From assembly GCA_017302615.1 (NCBI GenBank), contig JAFLDB010000017.1, forward strand, positions 1-42,579: a DNA stretch of 42,579 bases, in the 5' to 3' direction. Shown here one piece after another: positions 1 to 7,669 of this stretch. The notes under the pieces are model-generated. The model was not told the origin of the DNA, did no database searches, and saw only the letters and a list, made by a program, of their open reading frames with translations. The position numbers and the translations under genes were made by a program. Position 1 is the first letter of the stretch, and the number at the start of each line of letters is the position of its first letter. The DNA comes from Sphingomonadales bacterium. GTDB taxonomy: Bacteria; Pseudomonadota; Alphaproteobacteria; Sphingomonadales; Sphingomonadaceae.

Positions 1-126
1 CTGTTCAACAAGCTCAAGAACTGGCGCAGGGTGGCGACCCGCTACGACAAAACCAAGGAATCCTACCTCGGCTTCGTCGCACTCGCATCAGTCAAACTCT
101 GGATACCCTTTGTCCACGAAACCTAG
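1..126 (+). pseudogene. IS5-family transposase, C-terminal 41 residues (cut by window edge)
   Basis: An open frame enters from the left edge and stops at TAG 124-126. It reads LFNKLKNWRRVATRYDKTKE and continues to a hydrophobic tail ending in VHET. The FN-x-LK-x(2)-RR-x-ATRYDK pattern is typical of the C-terminal end of IS5-group DDE transposases, where the Tyr and Lys lie just after the catalytic Glu. The rest of the gene is outside the window, so it could be an intact element or a fragment. The stop overlaps CTAG (122-125), which fits the YTAR type of target used by some IS5-group elements; the terminal repeat cannot be checked because the other end is missing. Confidence 0.8.
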
Positions 127-225
127 AGAAGTTCTGCATCTTTGCCCGAGTGACGCCATGCAAGTTTCGCGCCCCGTGCCGCCGCGCGCGGGTGTGGTGA
201 CGAAGAGGCTTCACGGTGATAAAGA

Positions 226-254
226 GCGGCCGGTCCTTGTGGCATACCGGCCGC
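226..254 (-). terminator. Candidate terminator of the TauD-type gene
   Basis: A perfect 9-bp inverted repeat, GCGGCCGGT (226-234) and ACCGGCCGC (246-254), has an 11-nt loop and lies 32 bp beyond the stop codon of the minus-strand dioxygenase gene. Read on the minus strand the stem is followed by TCTTTATC, a short T-rich tail. It could also help separate the gene from the incoming transposon end. Confidence 0.55.
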
Positions 255-285
255 CTGTAGGAAAATCGCTTCGGGCGCTGGTGGT

Positions 286-1116
286 TCAGGCGGCCATCAG
301 TTCGCCGCCAACCGCCGATACGCGCTCGGCGTGGCGGGTATGGGGGAAATAGTCCCACACCGCATGGTGCTGGGTGGCGATGTTGTCCCAGATAACCAGC
401 GTGTTCTGCTCCCAACGGACCCGGCATTGCAGGCGGGGCGTCGCCTCGATGTGCTGGAACAGCATTTCCAGCAGCGCGCGGCTTTCGAGGCGGCCGACGC
501 CCTCGATCCGGGTGGTGAAGCCGCGGTTGACCCACAGCAGCGGCTTGCCGCTGTCCGGGTGGGCGATGACGATCGGATGCGAGGTGCGGTTGTACTCGGT
601 CCCGGGCTCCGGCTCCCGGCCATAGCCCTGGCGCCAGGGCAGCGCCCCGTCATGCACTGCGCGCAGCTTGCCGATCAGTTCCCGCACCGGTTGCGACAGC
701 AGGGCATAAGCCTCCGTCATGCTCGCGAACACCGTATCGCCGCCGCCGCTTTCCGGCATCTCGTGCATGTAGAGCAGCGAAGCGCGGATCGGGGCGGGAT
801 CGCACGAGACATCGGTGTGCCAGCCATCCCCGGCGGCAAAGCGCGATTTGGCGGTGGCCCTGACCGTCAGGACAGCGGGATCGCCGCTGCCGGACGCGGC
901 GGCTAACGGGTGGCAGTGCAGTTGCCCGGTGCCGAAACAGGCTGCGGCGCGCTTGTGCGCGTCATGATCCAGATGCTGATCGCGGAACACCAGCACGCCG
1001 CGATCGGCCAGCAGCCGGCGCAGCTCTGCGGCCATGGCATCGTCGATCCGGGACAGATCCACACCGGACACTTCCGCGCCGATCACCGGCGTCAGGTTCT
1101 GGATTGCAAGGGACAT
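286..1116 (-). CDS. TauD/TfdA-family Fe(II)/2-oxoglutarate dioxygenase
   Basis: A 276-aa member of the TauD/TfdA family, cytoplasmic enzymes that use Fe(II), O2 and 2-oxoglutarate to hydroxylate small molecules such as sulfonates or aryloxy-acids. The iron ligands are visible: WHTD (His100, Asp102) and the distal His250 in ATQHHAVWDY. The 2-oxoglutarate-binding arginines follow at about 261-265 (RHAERV). The start ATG at 1116 is preferred over an upstream in-frame codon because GGAGAG lies just before it and the family N-terminus (LTPVIGAEVSGVDLS) follows directly. It is divergent from a TetR gene and is probably its target. The substrate cannot be told from sequence; the name taurine dioxygenase would be a guess. 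Confidence 0.88.
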   Translation of the reverse strand: MSLAIQNLTPVIGAEVSGVDLSRIDDAMAAELRRLLADRGVLVFRDQHLDHDAHKRAAACFGTGQLHCHPLAAASGSGDPAVLTVRATAKSRFAAGDGWHTDVSCDPAPIRASLLYMHEMPESGGGDTVFASMTEAYALLSQPVRELIGKLRAVHDGALPWRQGYGREPEPGTEYNRTSHPIVIAHPDSGKPLLWVNRGFTTRIEGVGRLESRALLEMLFQHIEATPRLQCRVRWEQNTLVIWDNIATQHHAVWDYFPHTRHAERVSAVGGELMAA

Positions 1117-1159
1117 CGCTCTCTCCGCTGCTATTTTTTTGACAGGGTAAGCGCATTTT

Positions 1160-1176
1160 ACCACTTAGCAAGTGGT
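1160..1176. promoter_or_regulatory. Palindromic operator between dioxygenase and TetR genes
   Basis: ACCACTT (1160-1166) and AAGTGGT (1170-1176) form a perfect 7-bp inverted repeat around AGC. On the minus strand it is followed at once by TAAAAT-like sequence, so a protein bound here would cover the likely dioxygenase promoter. Size and position are those of a TetR-family operator; binding by the adjacent regulator is inferred. Confidence 0.6.
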
Positions 1177-1227
1177 TTTTATCTACGTGACAAGTTGCCG
1201 CCTTCGCAGCTAGGAAACCGCCCAATA

Positions 1228-1254
1228 TCAGGCGAGACTGCCTGACGGAGGCAG
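1228..1254 (+). promoter_or_regulatory. Two mutually exclusive hairpins over the TetR gene RBS
   Basis: TCAGGC (1228-1233) can pair with GCCTGA (1240-1245), and CTGCCT (1238-1243) can pair with AGGCAG (1249-1254). The two stems share 1240-1243 and cannot form together. The second encloses and pairs part of the Shine-Dalgarno GGAGG (1247-1251), which is 7 nt from the ATG. This could be a translational switch or simply chance in GC-rich DNA. Confidence 0.35.
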
Positions 1255-1258
1255 GCCG

Positions 1259-1876
1259 ATGGCGGTGGTGAAAGCGGCGCAAGCCGAGCGTGAGACCAAG
1301 GGGGAACGGACCCGCCGGCGAATCATGGCCGAAGCGCGGGCCATGATCGACGAAATGGGGATCGAAGCGATCTCGCAGGAAGCCGTGGCCCGGCGGGTGG
1401 GCATCACGCAGAGCGCCCTGCGCCACCACTTCCCGACCCGGGATGGCATGTTCGATGCCATATTCGATCATGTCTTCGCCAGCTTCTACCGTTCCGGCGA
1501 GGCGATCCTGCTGGAAACCGGGCTGGAGCCGCGCCAGCGGCTGATCCGGCTATGCGAGCTGCACCTGAATTATGTCCGGCGCGAAAGCGACCGCGTGGCG
1601 CTAGAATCCTTTGCCCACTATCTTCACAAGCCGGATCTGTTTGCCCGGCAAAGCCATTGGTACCACTGGATTGCTGGCCACTATGCGGCCCTGCTGGGGG
1701 CAATCCGGCCCGACTTGAGCGAGGCAGCGCGAAACGGACGGGCCCTGGCGATCCTGACCATGAGCGTCGGGGCCTGGATCACGATCGGCCGCTCCCGCCC
1801 GGACTGGCCCGTCCTTCCGGGCGATGCGGCCAGTGCCGGCCTGCTGGCAGCGATCGAGCATCTCATCGACAGTTGA
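1259..1876 (+). CDS. TetR/AcrR-family transcriptional regulator
   Basis: A 205-aa protein with an N-terminal TetR helix-turn-helix at roughly residues 17-65 (TRRRIMAEARAMIDEMGIEA, then VARRVGITQSALRHHFPTRD), including the usual RHHFPTRDGMFDAIF ending. The remaining 140 residues are a helical ligand-binding domain with no recognisable specificity. The ATG at 1259 follows GGAGG with 7-nt spacing. Divergent placement from the dioxygenase and the palindrome at 1160-1176 suggest it represses that gene, and probably itself, until a substrate-like ligand binds. Function as a TetR regulator is secure; ligand and targets are inferred. Confidence 0.88.
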   Translation: MAVVKAAQAERETKGERTRRRIMAEARAMIDEMGIEAISQEAVARRVGITQSALRHHFPTRDGMFDAIFDHVFASFYRSGEAILLETGLEPRQRLIRLCELHLNYVRRESDRVALESFAHYLHKPDLFARQSHWYHWIAGHYAALLGAIRPDLSEAARNGRALAILTMSVGAWITIGRSRPDWPVLPGDAASAGLLAAIEHLIDS

Positions 1877-2016
1877 GGCCCATTCCTTGCTACAGGCCAA
1901 GCTGTTTCAAAGCATGACGTTTTTTGCCAAGACAGGCGGGGCCTGCTGGGCCTAGTCTGCGGCACGCAAGGCCCAACCTGTGCCGCATCCCGGCCCGATA
2001 CCGACAAGGAACCGCC

Positions 2017-2985
2017 ATGAAACCGATCAAGGCCCTTCTTCCGCTGCTGCTGGTCCTGTCCGGCGGCGCTGTCCTGTCCACGGCGGCCGATGCCCAGCTG
2101 GGCGGGATCGGCAATGCGACGAAGTATCTGCCGGTGAAGGGGCCGAAAGTGCCCAACCTCTTGTCCGGTCCCGCGCCGATCAGCACCAGCATCAAGGATG
2201 CGGTGTGGGGCGATCCTTCGAAGGACGGCTACACCCCGCCGGTCGCCGCGCAGGACCTGGCCAGCCTGCCGCGCAGCCCGCAGGGCGGCTTCGTGCTGGC
2301 CGAGGGCTATTACCGGATGCACGCGCAGTCCTATTGCCTCCATGCCGGGACCTATGGTCCGGGCGGCGGCGATGCCTATCTGCTGGGGCCGGTGAAGGGC
2401 TCGGCGCGCGAGGCGGTGATCTCGATCCTGCAGAACTCGGTTGCCCATCCGGAAATCGCCCAGCGCGATATCCAGATGCTGCTGTGGGCGATTGTTGCCC
2501 GCGCCAAGTTCGAGGATCTCGATCCCAAGCTGAAGGGGATTGCGGCGGTGCTGCTGTCGAAGAAGCAGCTCGTCTCGCTCAACCGCAGCGCGCTGTCGGT
2601 CTTCACCAGTCCGCAGCTGAGCCAGATCACCGGCGGGATGCCGGGGCCGGTCCGCACCGTGATCGAGGCGGAAAGCCGCCTGCGCGGGCTCCTGACCACG
2701 CCGGGGTCCTCCTATGCCGAGATCGAGCGGGTGGCCGTGCTGGGCGGCGTCGCCCCGCGCGGCGAGGGCAGCATCGAGGCCCCCGCCAGCCGCTGGAGCC
2801 TGCATCCGGACGGTTACTGGGTGCGGTACAAGCCGAACGGCTATTCCAACACCTGGGTCGAAATCTGGGTGCCGAAGGGCAGCAAGGCCAAGGGCAAGGT
2901 CTACGACCCGGCCACCGCCATTGCCGTTCCCGCCAACACCAGCCGCCAGCGGCTGGCGCAGTCGGGCCGGGTCTACGGGAAGTAG
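2017..2985 (+). CDS. Secreted protein of unknown function (322 aa)
   Basis: The start ATG at 2017 is chosen because it has AAGGA upstream and opens directly into a signal peptide (KPIKALLPLLLVLSGGAVL, predicted cleavage after ADA near residue 28). The mature part has a conserved-looking stretch around GFVLAEGYYRMHAQSYCLHA and GDAYLLGPVKG, a helical middle (QMLLWAIVARAKFEDLDPKL) and an aromatic C-terminal part with RWSLHPDGYWVRYKPNG and a basic tail. I do not recognise a named enzyme family and see no catalytic motif. It ends 90 bp before the Anbu operon in the same direction, so it might be co-expressed, although a separate promoter is possible at 3016-3043. Confidence 0.7.
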   Translation: MKPIKALLPLLLVLSGGAVLSTAADAQLGGIGNATKYLPVKGPKVPNLLSGPAPISTSIKDAVWGDPSKDGYTPPVAAQDLASLPRSPQGGFVLAEGYYRMHAQSYCLHAGTYGPGGGDAYLLGPVKGSAREAVISILQNSVAHPEIAQRDIQMLLWAIVARAKFEDLDPKLKGIAAVLLSKKQLVSLNRSALSVFTSPQLSQITGGMPGPVRTVIEAESRLRGLLTTPGSSYAEIERVAVLGGVAPRGEGSIEAPASRWSLHPDGYWVRYKPNGYSNTWVEIWVPKGSKAKGKVYDPATAIAVPANTSRQRLAQSGRVYGK

Positions 2986-3015
2986 GTCCGCGCGCAATTT
3001 CGCACTTGCAGCATT

Positions 3016-3043
3016 TTGCCGCTTGACTCTTTTCCGCCATATT
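3016..3043 (+). promoter_or_regulatory. Candidate promoter of the Anbu operon
   Basis: TTGCCG (3016-3021) and CATATT (3038-3043) are separated by 16 bp and lie 33 bp before the ATP-grasp start codon. Each matches the sigma-70 consensus at four of six positions. A competing -35, TTGACT, starts at 3023. The assignment rests on position and weak consensus only. Confidence 0.35.
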
Positions 3044-3075
3044 GCAGTCATGGCGCCTGAAGGGGACGCACACGC

Positions 3076-4503
3076 ATGAGCCAATCGCCCTCGTCCTATG
3101 ACGAGATGTTCGAAGCCGATGGCACGGTGCGTCCGGCCTATGCCGGCTATCGCGAATGGCTTCATGGGCAGGATTCCGCCAGCCTGCGCCGCAAGGGGAT
3201 CGAGGCGGAAAGTTTCTTCCGCCGCACCGGGATCACGTTCAACGTCTATGGCGATACGGCGGGCGAGGAACGGCTGATCCCGTTCGACATGATCCCCCGG
3301 ATCATCACCGCGCGCGAATGGCGCAAGCTGACCCGGGGGATCGAGCAGCGGGTCCGCGCGCTCAATGCCTTCCTGCACGATATCTACCACCGCCAGGAGA
3401 TCGTCCGCGCCGGCCGGGTGCCGCAGCGGCTGATTGCCGAGAACGCGGCTTACCTGCCGCAGATGGTTGGCATGGTGCCGCCGGGCGGGGTCTATACCCA
3501 CATCGTCGGGATCGATCTGGTTCGCACCGGGCCGGACGAATTCATGGTGCTGGAGGATAACGCCCGCACCCCTTCGGGCGTGTCCTACATGCTCGAAAAC
3601 CGCGAAACGATGATGGCGATGTTCCCGGAACTGTTCACCAAGGTGAGCGTGCGTCCGGTGCAGGACTATCCGCGCCGTCTCGCCAAGAGCCTCGCCGCCT
3701 GCGCTCCGGCCTGCGCCGGAGACCGGCCGACCGTGGCGGTGCTGACGCCGGGGATCTACAATTCGGCCTATTTCGAACATGCCTTTCTGGCCGACCAGAT
3801 GGGGGCCGAACTGGTCGAGGGCAGCGACCTGCGCGTGGTCGATGGCCGGGTGGCGATGCGCACCACGCGCGGCTACACCCCGGTCGATGTGATCTATCGC
3901 CGGGTCGATGACGAATATCTCGATCCGCTGACCTTCAATCCCAATTCGGCGCTGGGCGTGCCGGGGATCATGGATATCTACCGCGCCGGCGGCATCACCA
4001 TCGCCAATGCGCCCGGCACCGGGATTGCCGATGACAAGGCGATCTATTCGTTCATGCCGGAAATCGTCGAATTCTACACCGGCGAGAAGCCGCTGCTCCA
4101 GAACGTGCCGACCTGGCGCTGCAGCGAGAAGGACAGCCTAGCCTATGTGCTCGATAATCTGGCCGAACTGGTGGTCAAGGAAGTCCACGGCTCGGGCGGA
4201 TACGGCATGCTGATCGGGCCGACCGCCTCGAAGAAGGAAATCGCCGCCTTCGCCCAGAAGCTGAAGGCCAAGCCGGCGAACTATATCGCCCAGCCGACCC
4301 TGTCGCTTTCAACCGTGCCGATCTTCGCCAAGTCGGGCCTGGCCCCGCGCCATGTCGATCTTCGGCCCTTCGTGCTGGTCAGTCCGCAGGGGATCGACAT
4401 CACCCCCGGCGGGCTGACCCGGGTGGCGCTGAAGAAGGGCAGCCTGGTGGTCAACTCCTCGCAAGGGGGCGGGACTAAGGACTCCTGGGTGCTGGAGGAT
4501 TGA
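3076..4503 (+). CDS. Circularly permuted ATP-grasp protein (Anbu-associated)
   Basis: A 475-aa protein of the circularly permuted ATP-grasp type (DUF404/DUF407 family), expected to activate a carboxylate with ATP and join it to an amine, as in peptide-forming ligases. Recognisable blocks include YDEMFEADGTVRPAYAGY at the N-terminus, MVLEDNARTPSGVSYMLENR near residues 155-175, the TPGIYNSAYFEHAFLADQMG segment, and the C-terminal KEVHGSGGYGMLIGP with YIAQPTLSLSTVP. Length and order match the family. The ATG at 3076 follows AAGGGG. It heads the cluster with alpha-E, transglutaminase and Anbu genes, a well-known association whose substrate is still not established. Confidence 0.9.
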   Translation: MSQSPSSYDEMFEADGTVRPAYAGYREWLHGQDSASLRRKGIEAESFFRRTGITFNVYGDTAGEERLIPFDMIPRIITAREWRKLTRGIEQRVRALNAFLHDIYHRQEIVRAGRVPQRLIAENAAYLPQMVGMVPPGGVYTHIVGIDLVRTGPDEFMVLEDNARTPSGVSYMLENRETMMAMFPELFTKVSVRPVQDYPRRLAKSLAACAPACAGDRPTVAVLTPGIYNSAYFEHAFLADQMGAELVEGSDLRVVDGRVAMRTTRGYTPVDVIYRRVDDEYLDPLTFNPNSALGVPGIMDIYRAGGITIANAPGTGIADDKAIYSFMPEIVEFYTGEKPLLQNVPTWRCSEKDSLAYVLDNLAELVVKEVHGSGGYGMLIGPTASKKEIAAFAQKLKAKPANYIAQPTLSLSTVPIFAKSGLAPRHVDLRPFVLVSPQGIDITPGGLTRVALKKGSLVVNSSQGGGTKDSWVLED

Positions 4504-4531
4504 TGCGATCACGTGCGCCATTTCGTCCATT

Positions 4532-4647
4532 CCCCCTCCTCTTCAGAGGAGGGCCCGGGGTGGTGGCGATGCGCAGCATCGCTCGCGAAGCGAATGCACG
4601 CGCTGTTGCCGCACCACCCCCAACCCCCTCCTCTGAAGAGGAGGGGG
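4532..4647. repeat. Long inverted-repeat intergenic element inside the Anbu operon
   Basis: Two exact 22-nt arms, 4532-4553 and 4626-4647, are reverse complements of each other. Each arm is itself a short palindrome (CCTCCTCT-TC-AGAGGAGG in the left arm). A second pairing, GGGGTGGTG near 4557-4565 with CACCACCCC near 4612-4620, extends the stem inward. The element can fold as one long stem or two small hairpins. It fills almost the whole gap between the ATP-grasp and alpha-E genes, and its right arm provides the ribosome binding site of the next gene. Confidence 0.85.
4639..4644 (+). promoter_or_regulatory. Perfect Shine-Dalgarno inside the repeat arm
   Basis: AGGAGG at 4639-4644 lies 8 nt before the ATG at 4653 of the alpha-E gene, ideal spacing. 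It sits wholly within the right arm of the inverted repeat and would be paired in either fold of the element. Confidence 0.7.
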
Positions 4648-4652
4648 CTTAA

Positions 4653-5600
4653 ATGCTGGGTAGAACCGCCAACGGCACCTTCTGGATGGCCCGCTATCTC
4701 GAGCGTGCGGAGAACACCGCGCGGCTGATCGAGGCGGGGTTCCGTATGGCGCTGACCCGCGATGCCGCCACCGCGCACGAGGAATGGCGCTCGGTCATCA
4801 CCACGGTCGGCCAGACCGGGCTGTTCGAGGAACTTTACGGGCAGGACTATGCCGGGGACCGGGTGTGGAACTTCCTGCTGCGTGACAAGGGCAATCCCGG
4901 CTCGGTGCTGGCCATGATCGAGGCCGCGCGCAGCAATGCACGCTCGGTCCGCACGGCCCTGACCCGCGAGGTGTGGGAAGCGGTCAACGAGACCTGGATG
5001 GTCCTGACCGAAGCCCTGAGCCGCCCGGTGCGCGAGGCGCTGCTTGGCCAGGTCCTCGCCACGATCCGGCGCCAGGCGACGCTGGTGCGCGGCGCCTTCG
5101 ACGGATCGATGCTGCGCAACGAGGCCTACAATTTCAGCCGGCTTGGCACGTTCATCGAGCGCGGCGACAACACCGCGCGGATCCTCGACGTGAAGTATTA
5201 CGTGCTGCTGCCGTCGGTCGCCTGGGTCGGGTCGAGCCTCGACAATGTCCAGTGGGAAAGCGTGCTGCGCTCGGTTGCCGGGGACCGGGCCTATCGCTGG
5301 CTCAATGCCGGGGCGATGGACCCGCGCGGGATTGCCGATTTCCTGCTGCTCGACCGGCGCTTTCCGCGGTCCCTGCATTTCTGCATCGACAAGCTGCGCT
5401 CCAACCTGGCCGGGCTGGCGCACGAATACGGGCATGAGAGCGAGGCGCACGAACTGATGCGGGGGCTGGGCACGCGGTTCCACGAAACGGGGATCGAGGG
5501 CATTTTCGATTTCGGCCTGCACGAATTCATTCAGGACTTCATCGCCGCCAACCAGCAGGTGGCCCAGGCGATCGAACGCGATTACCGGTTCTACGCATGA
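4653..5600 (+). CDS. Alpha-E domain protein (DUF403)
   Basis: A 315-aa all-helical protein of the alpha-E family, starting LGRTANGTFWMARYLERAEN, the conserved opening in which the Trp-Met-Ala-Arg-Tyr-Leu-Glu-Arg-Ala-Glu-Asn block is diagnostic. Later family blocks include YNFSRLGTFIERGDNTARIL (about 152-171), DVKYYVLLPS and the C-terminal HEFIQDFIAANQQVAQAIERDYRF. These proteins have no known activity but almost always travel with the permuted ATP-grasp and a transglutaminase. The start is set by a perfect AGGAGG contributed by the intergenic repeat, and the 3' end overlaps the next gene by 4 nt. Confidence 0.9.
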   Translation: MLGRTANGTFWMARYLERAENTARLIEAGFRMALTRDAATAHEEWRSVITTVGQTGLFEELYGQDYAGDRVWNFLLRDKGNPGSVLAMIEAARSNARSVRTALTREVWEAVNETWMVLTEALSRPVREALLGQVLATIRRQATLVRGAFDGSMLRNEAYNFSRLGTFIERGDNTARILDVKYYVLLPSVAWVGSSLDNVQWESVLRSVAGDRAYRWLNAGAMDPRGIADFLLLDRRFPRSLHFCIDKLRSNLAGLAHEYGHESEAHELMRGLGTRFHETGIEGIFDFGLHEFIQDFIAANQQVAQAIERDYRFYA

Positions 5601-6412
5601 GACTGCGGATCGAGCACACCACCCGCTATGAATTCGCCCAGCCGGTCGCCCACGGGCTGCAGCGCCTGCGCCTGACGCCCAAAAACACCCAGGGCCAGAA
5701 AGTGCTGGACTGGCAGATGCGGCTGACCGGGGCCGTGGCCGAAGTCGAGTACGAGGATCACAACCACAACCGCACGGTGCTGGTCTCGGTCGAGCCGGGG
5801 GCAACTTTTGTCGAGGTTCACTGCGAAGGACTGGTGGCAACCGCCGACAACCACGGCGTGCTGGGGCACCATTCCGGCCATATGCCGCTGTGGGCTTTCC
5901 TTGCCCAGACACCGCTGACCCGGCCGGGGCCGAAGGTCCGCGCGATCATGGCCGGGATCGACGTGCCGCGTGATGAGCCGCTGGCGCTGCTGCACCGCCT
6001 GTCCGCGCTGGTGCTGGAAGCGGTCGCCTATGTGCCGGGCGAAACCGACGTCCATACCAGCGCCGAGGAAGCCGCGACGATCGGGGCGGGGGTGTGCCAG
6101 GACCACGCCCACATCTTCATCGGCGCGGCCCGCGCGCTGGGCATTCCGGCGCGCTATGTCTCGGGTTATCTGATGATGGACGACCGGATCGAGCAGGAGG
6201 CCGGCCACGCCTGGGCCGAGGCGCATGTCGAGAACTTGGGCTGGGTCGGTTTCGACATTTCCAACGGGATCAGCCCGGACGAACGCTATGTCCGCGTGGC
6301 CACCGGGCGCGACTATGGCGAGGCCGCGCCGATCACCGGCATGTCCTATGGAGCTGGGGAAAGTCTGCTGGAAGTGCGGCTGGCGGTTGAACAGCAGCAC
6401 GTAGAGCAGTAG
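5597..6412 (+). CDS. Transglutaminase-like cysteine protease family protein
   Basis: A 271-aa cytoplasmic protein with the bacterial transglutaminase N-terminal domain (RLRIEHTTRYEFAQPVAHGL, residues 2-21) followed by the transglutaminase core. The catalytic triad is visible as Cys167 in GAGVCQDHAHIF, His204 in GHAWAEAHV and Asp220 in GWVGFDISNG. Proteins of this kind usually act as peptidases or amidases. The ATG overlaps the alpha-E stop (ATGA), so translation is coupled. In this cluster it may trim or transfer the product of the ATP-grasp partner; that role is an inference. Confidence 0.9.
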   Translation: MRLRIEHTTRYEFAQPVAHGLQRLRLTPKNTQGQKVLDWQMRLTGAVAEVEYEDHNHNRTVLVSVEPGATFVEVHCEGLVATADNHGVLGHHSGHMPLWAFLAQTPLTRPGPKVRAIMAGIDVPRDEPLALLHRLSALVLEAVAYVPGETDVHTSAEEAATIGAGVCQDHAHIFIGAARALGIPARYVSGYLMMDDRIEQEAGHAWAEAHVENLGWVGFDISNGISPDERYVRVATGRDYGEAAPITGMSYGAGESLLEVRLAVEQQHVEQ

Positions 6413-6440
6413 GCCCGGTTCGGAAGGGGGACCTGCCCAA

Positions 6441-7184
6441 GTGACCTATTGCGTTGGAATGCTGCTCGATCGCGGGCTGGTGTTGATGAGCGACACCCGC
6501 ACCAATTCGGGCGTCGACAACGTATCGGTGTTCCGCAAGATGCATTGCTGGTCGGTGCCGGGTGAGCGGATCATCACGATCATGACCGCCGGGAACCTCG
6601 CCACGACGCAGGGCGTGATCAGCCAGATCGAGGAACGCAACAAGGCCCATGCCGAGCGGCACAACTCGCTGCTTGAAGCCGACACGATGTTCCAGGTCGC
6701 CAGCATCGTCGGCAAGCTGCTGCGCGACACCATTGCCGCCAGTGACGCCCGCAACGGCGAGGAAGCGGCCGGCACCTTCACCGCATCGATGATCGTCGCC
6801 GGCCAGATCAAGGGCGGCGAACCGCGCCTGTTCCTGGTCTATCCGGAAGGCAATTTCATCGAGGCGAGCTTCGACACGCCGTTCTTCCAGATCGGCGAGA
6901 CCAAGTATGGCCGCCCGATCATCATTCGCGGGTACAGCCGCGACATGAGCTTTGAAGACGCGGTCAAGCTGCTGATGGTCAGCTTCGATTCGACCATCAA
7001 GGCCAACCTCTCGGTCGGCCTGCCGCTGGACCTGCTGGTGATCGAGGCGGGCCGGTTCGAACCCGCCCACCAGCGCCGCATCACCGCGCAGGATCCCTAT
7101 TACCTGGCCGTTTCCGCCGGGTGGAGCGAAGCGCTGAAAAACGCCTTCCACTCGCTCCCTGACTATAGCTTTTACAACGAATGA
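6441..7184 (+). CDS. Anbu, proteasome-like Ntn-hydrolase peptidase
   Basis: A 247-aa member of the Anbu (ancestral beta subunit) family related to HslV and the 20S proteasome. It starts with GTG at 6441 behind GGAAGGGGG. After loss of Met1 the mature chain begins with Thr1 (TYCVGMLLDRG), the catalytic nucleophile. Asp17 in SDTRTNSGVD and Lys32 in FRKMH correspond to the conserved active-site Asp17 and Lys33 of proteasomal subunits. No propeptide is present, as is usual for Anbu. It ends the classical four-gene set but overlaps a fifth gene by 4 nt. Family members are known to form open helical or ring assemblies; the physiological substrate remains unknown. Confidence 0.92.
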   Translation: MTYCVGMLLDRGLVLMSDTRTNSGVDNVSVFRKMHCWSVPGERIITIMTAGNLATTQGVISQIEERNKAHAERHNSLLEADTMFQVASIVGKLLRDTIAASDARNGEEAAGTFTASMIVAGQIKGGEPRLFLVYPEGNFIEASFDTPFFQIGETKYGRPIIIRGYSRDMSFEDAVKLLMVSFDSTIKANLSVGLPLDLLVIEAGRFEPAHQRRITAQDPYYLAVSAGWSEALKNAFHSLPDYSFYNE

Positions 7185-7669
7185 CGCATCCGGTCGCCGC
7201 GGTCGAACTGCCCCGCGGCACCTTGCTCGATCGCTACCGCCTGCCTGGCGGCCATGTCGATTGCTATGTCCTTGAAGTGCCGCAGCCGGTCTCGCTGGCG
7301 CAGTTCATCACCGCCTTCTATTCCAGCGCCGCCTTCGGCCCGGAACGCTGGCTGCTGGGGGCCTTGCTAGGCAAGCGCGCGACGGATCGGGACATTGCCG
7401 AGCTGGCCGCCGGCCAGACCAACCGTTTTTCCGCCTGGAGCGTGGAAGCGCGCAGCGAGGACCAGATTCTGCTGTGCGACTATCAGGGGCGGACCCGGTC
7501 GTGGCTGATGGTCCTGCCGGTGGCCGGCGGCACCCGGCTGCATTTCGGATCGGCCGTGGTCCCGGCGCAGCGGCAGGGCGAGCGCAAGCTGTTTCGCGCG
7601 CTGCTGTGGTTCCACCGCTGGTATTCGGTGCAATTGCTGAGCGGCGCGGCCAGCCAGTTGGCGCGTTAA
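7181..7669 (+). CDS. Unknown protein translationally coupled to Anbu (162 aa)
   Basis: The ATG at 7181 overlaps the Anbu stop (ATGA). The protein has no signal peptide or membrane segment. It contains an alternating hydrophobic pattern with QILLCDYQGRTRSWLMVLP and TRLHFGSAVVP, followed by an amphipathic helix (FRALLWFHRWYSVQLLSGAA), which looks like a small beta-sheet with a long C-terminal helix, as in SRPBCC or DUF2867-type folds. That fold guess is weak. Its coupling to the peptidase suggests a role in the same pathway. The stop overlaps the stop of the convergent extensin-like gene by 4 nt. Confidence 0.7.
   Translation: MTHPVAAVELPRGTLLDRYRLPGGHVDCYVLEVPQPVSLAQFITAFYSSAAFGPERWLLGALLGKRATDRDIAELAAGQTNRFSAWSVEARSEDQILLCDYQGRTRSWLMVLPVAGGTRLHFGSAVVPAQRQGERKLFRALLWFHRWYSVQLLSGAASQLAR

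Noticed and set aside
286..1116. Naming the TauD-type gene taurine dioxygenase
   Set aside because: No sulfonate transport genes (tauABC, ssu) are nearby and the family covers many substrates, so only the family is assigned.
1681..3780. A 699-codon minus-strand open frame
   Set aside because: It is a long antisense shadow produced by high GC across the TetR, secreted protein and ATP-grasp genes; its Arg/His/Gly-rich composition fits no protein family.
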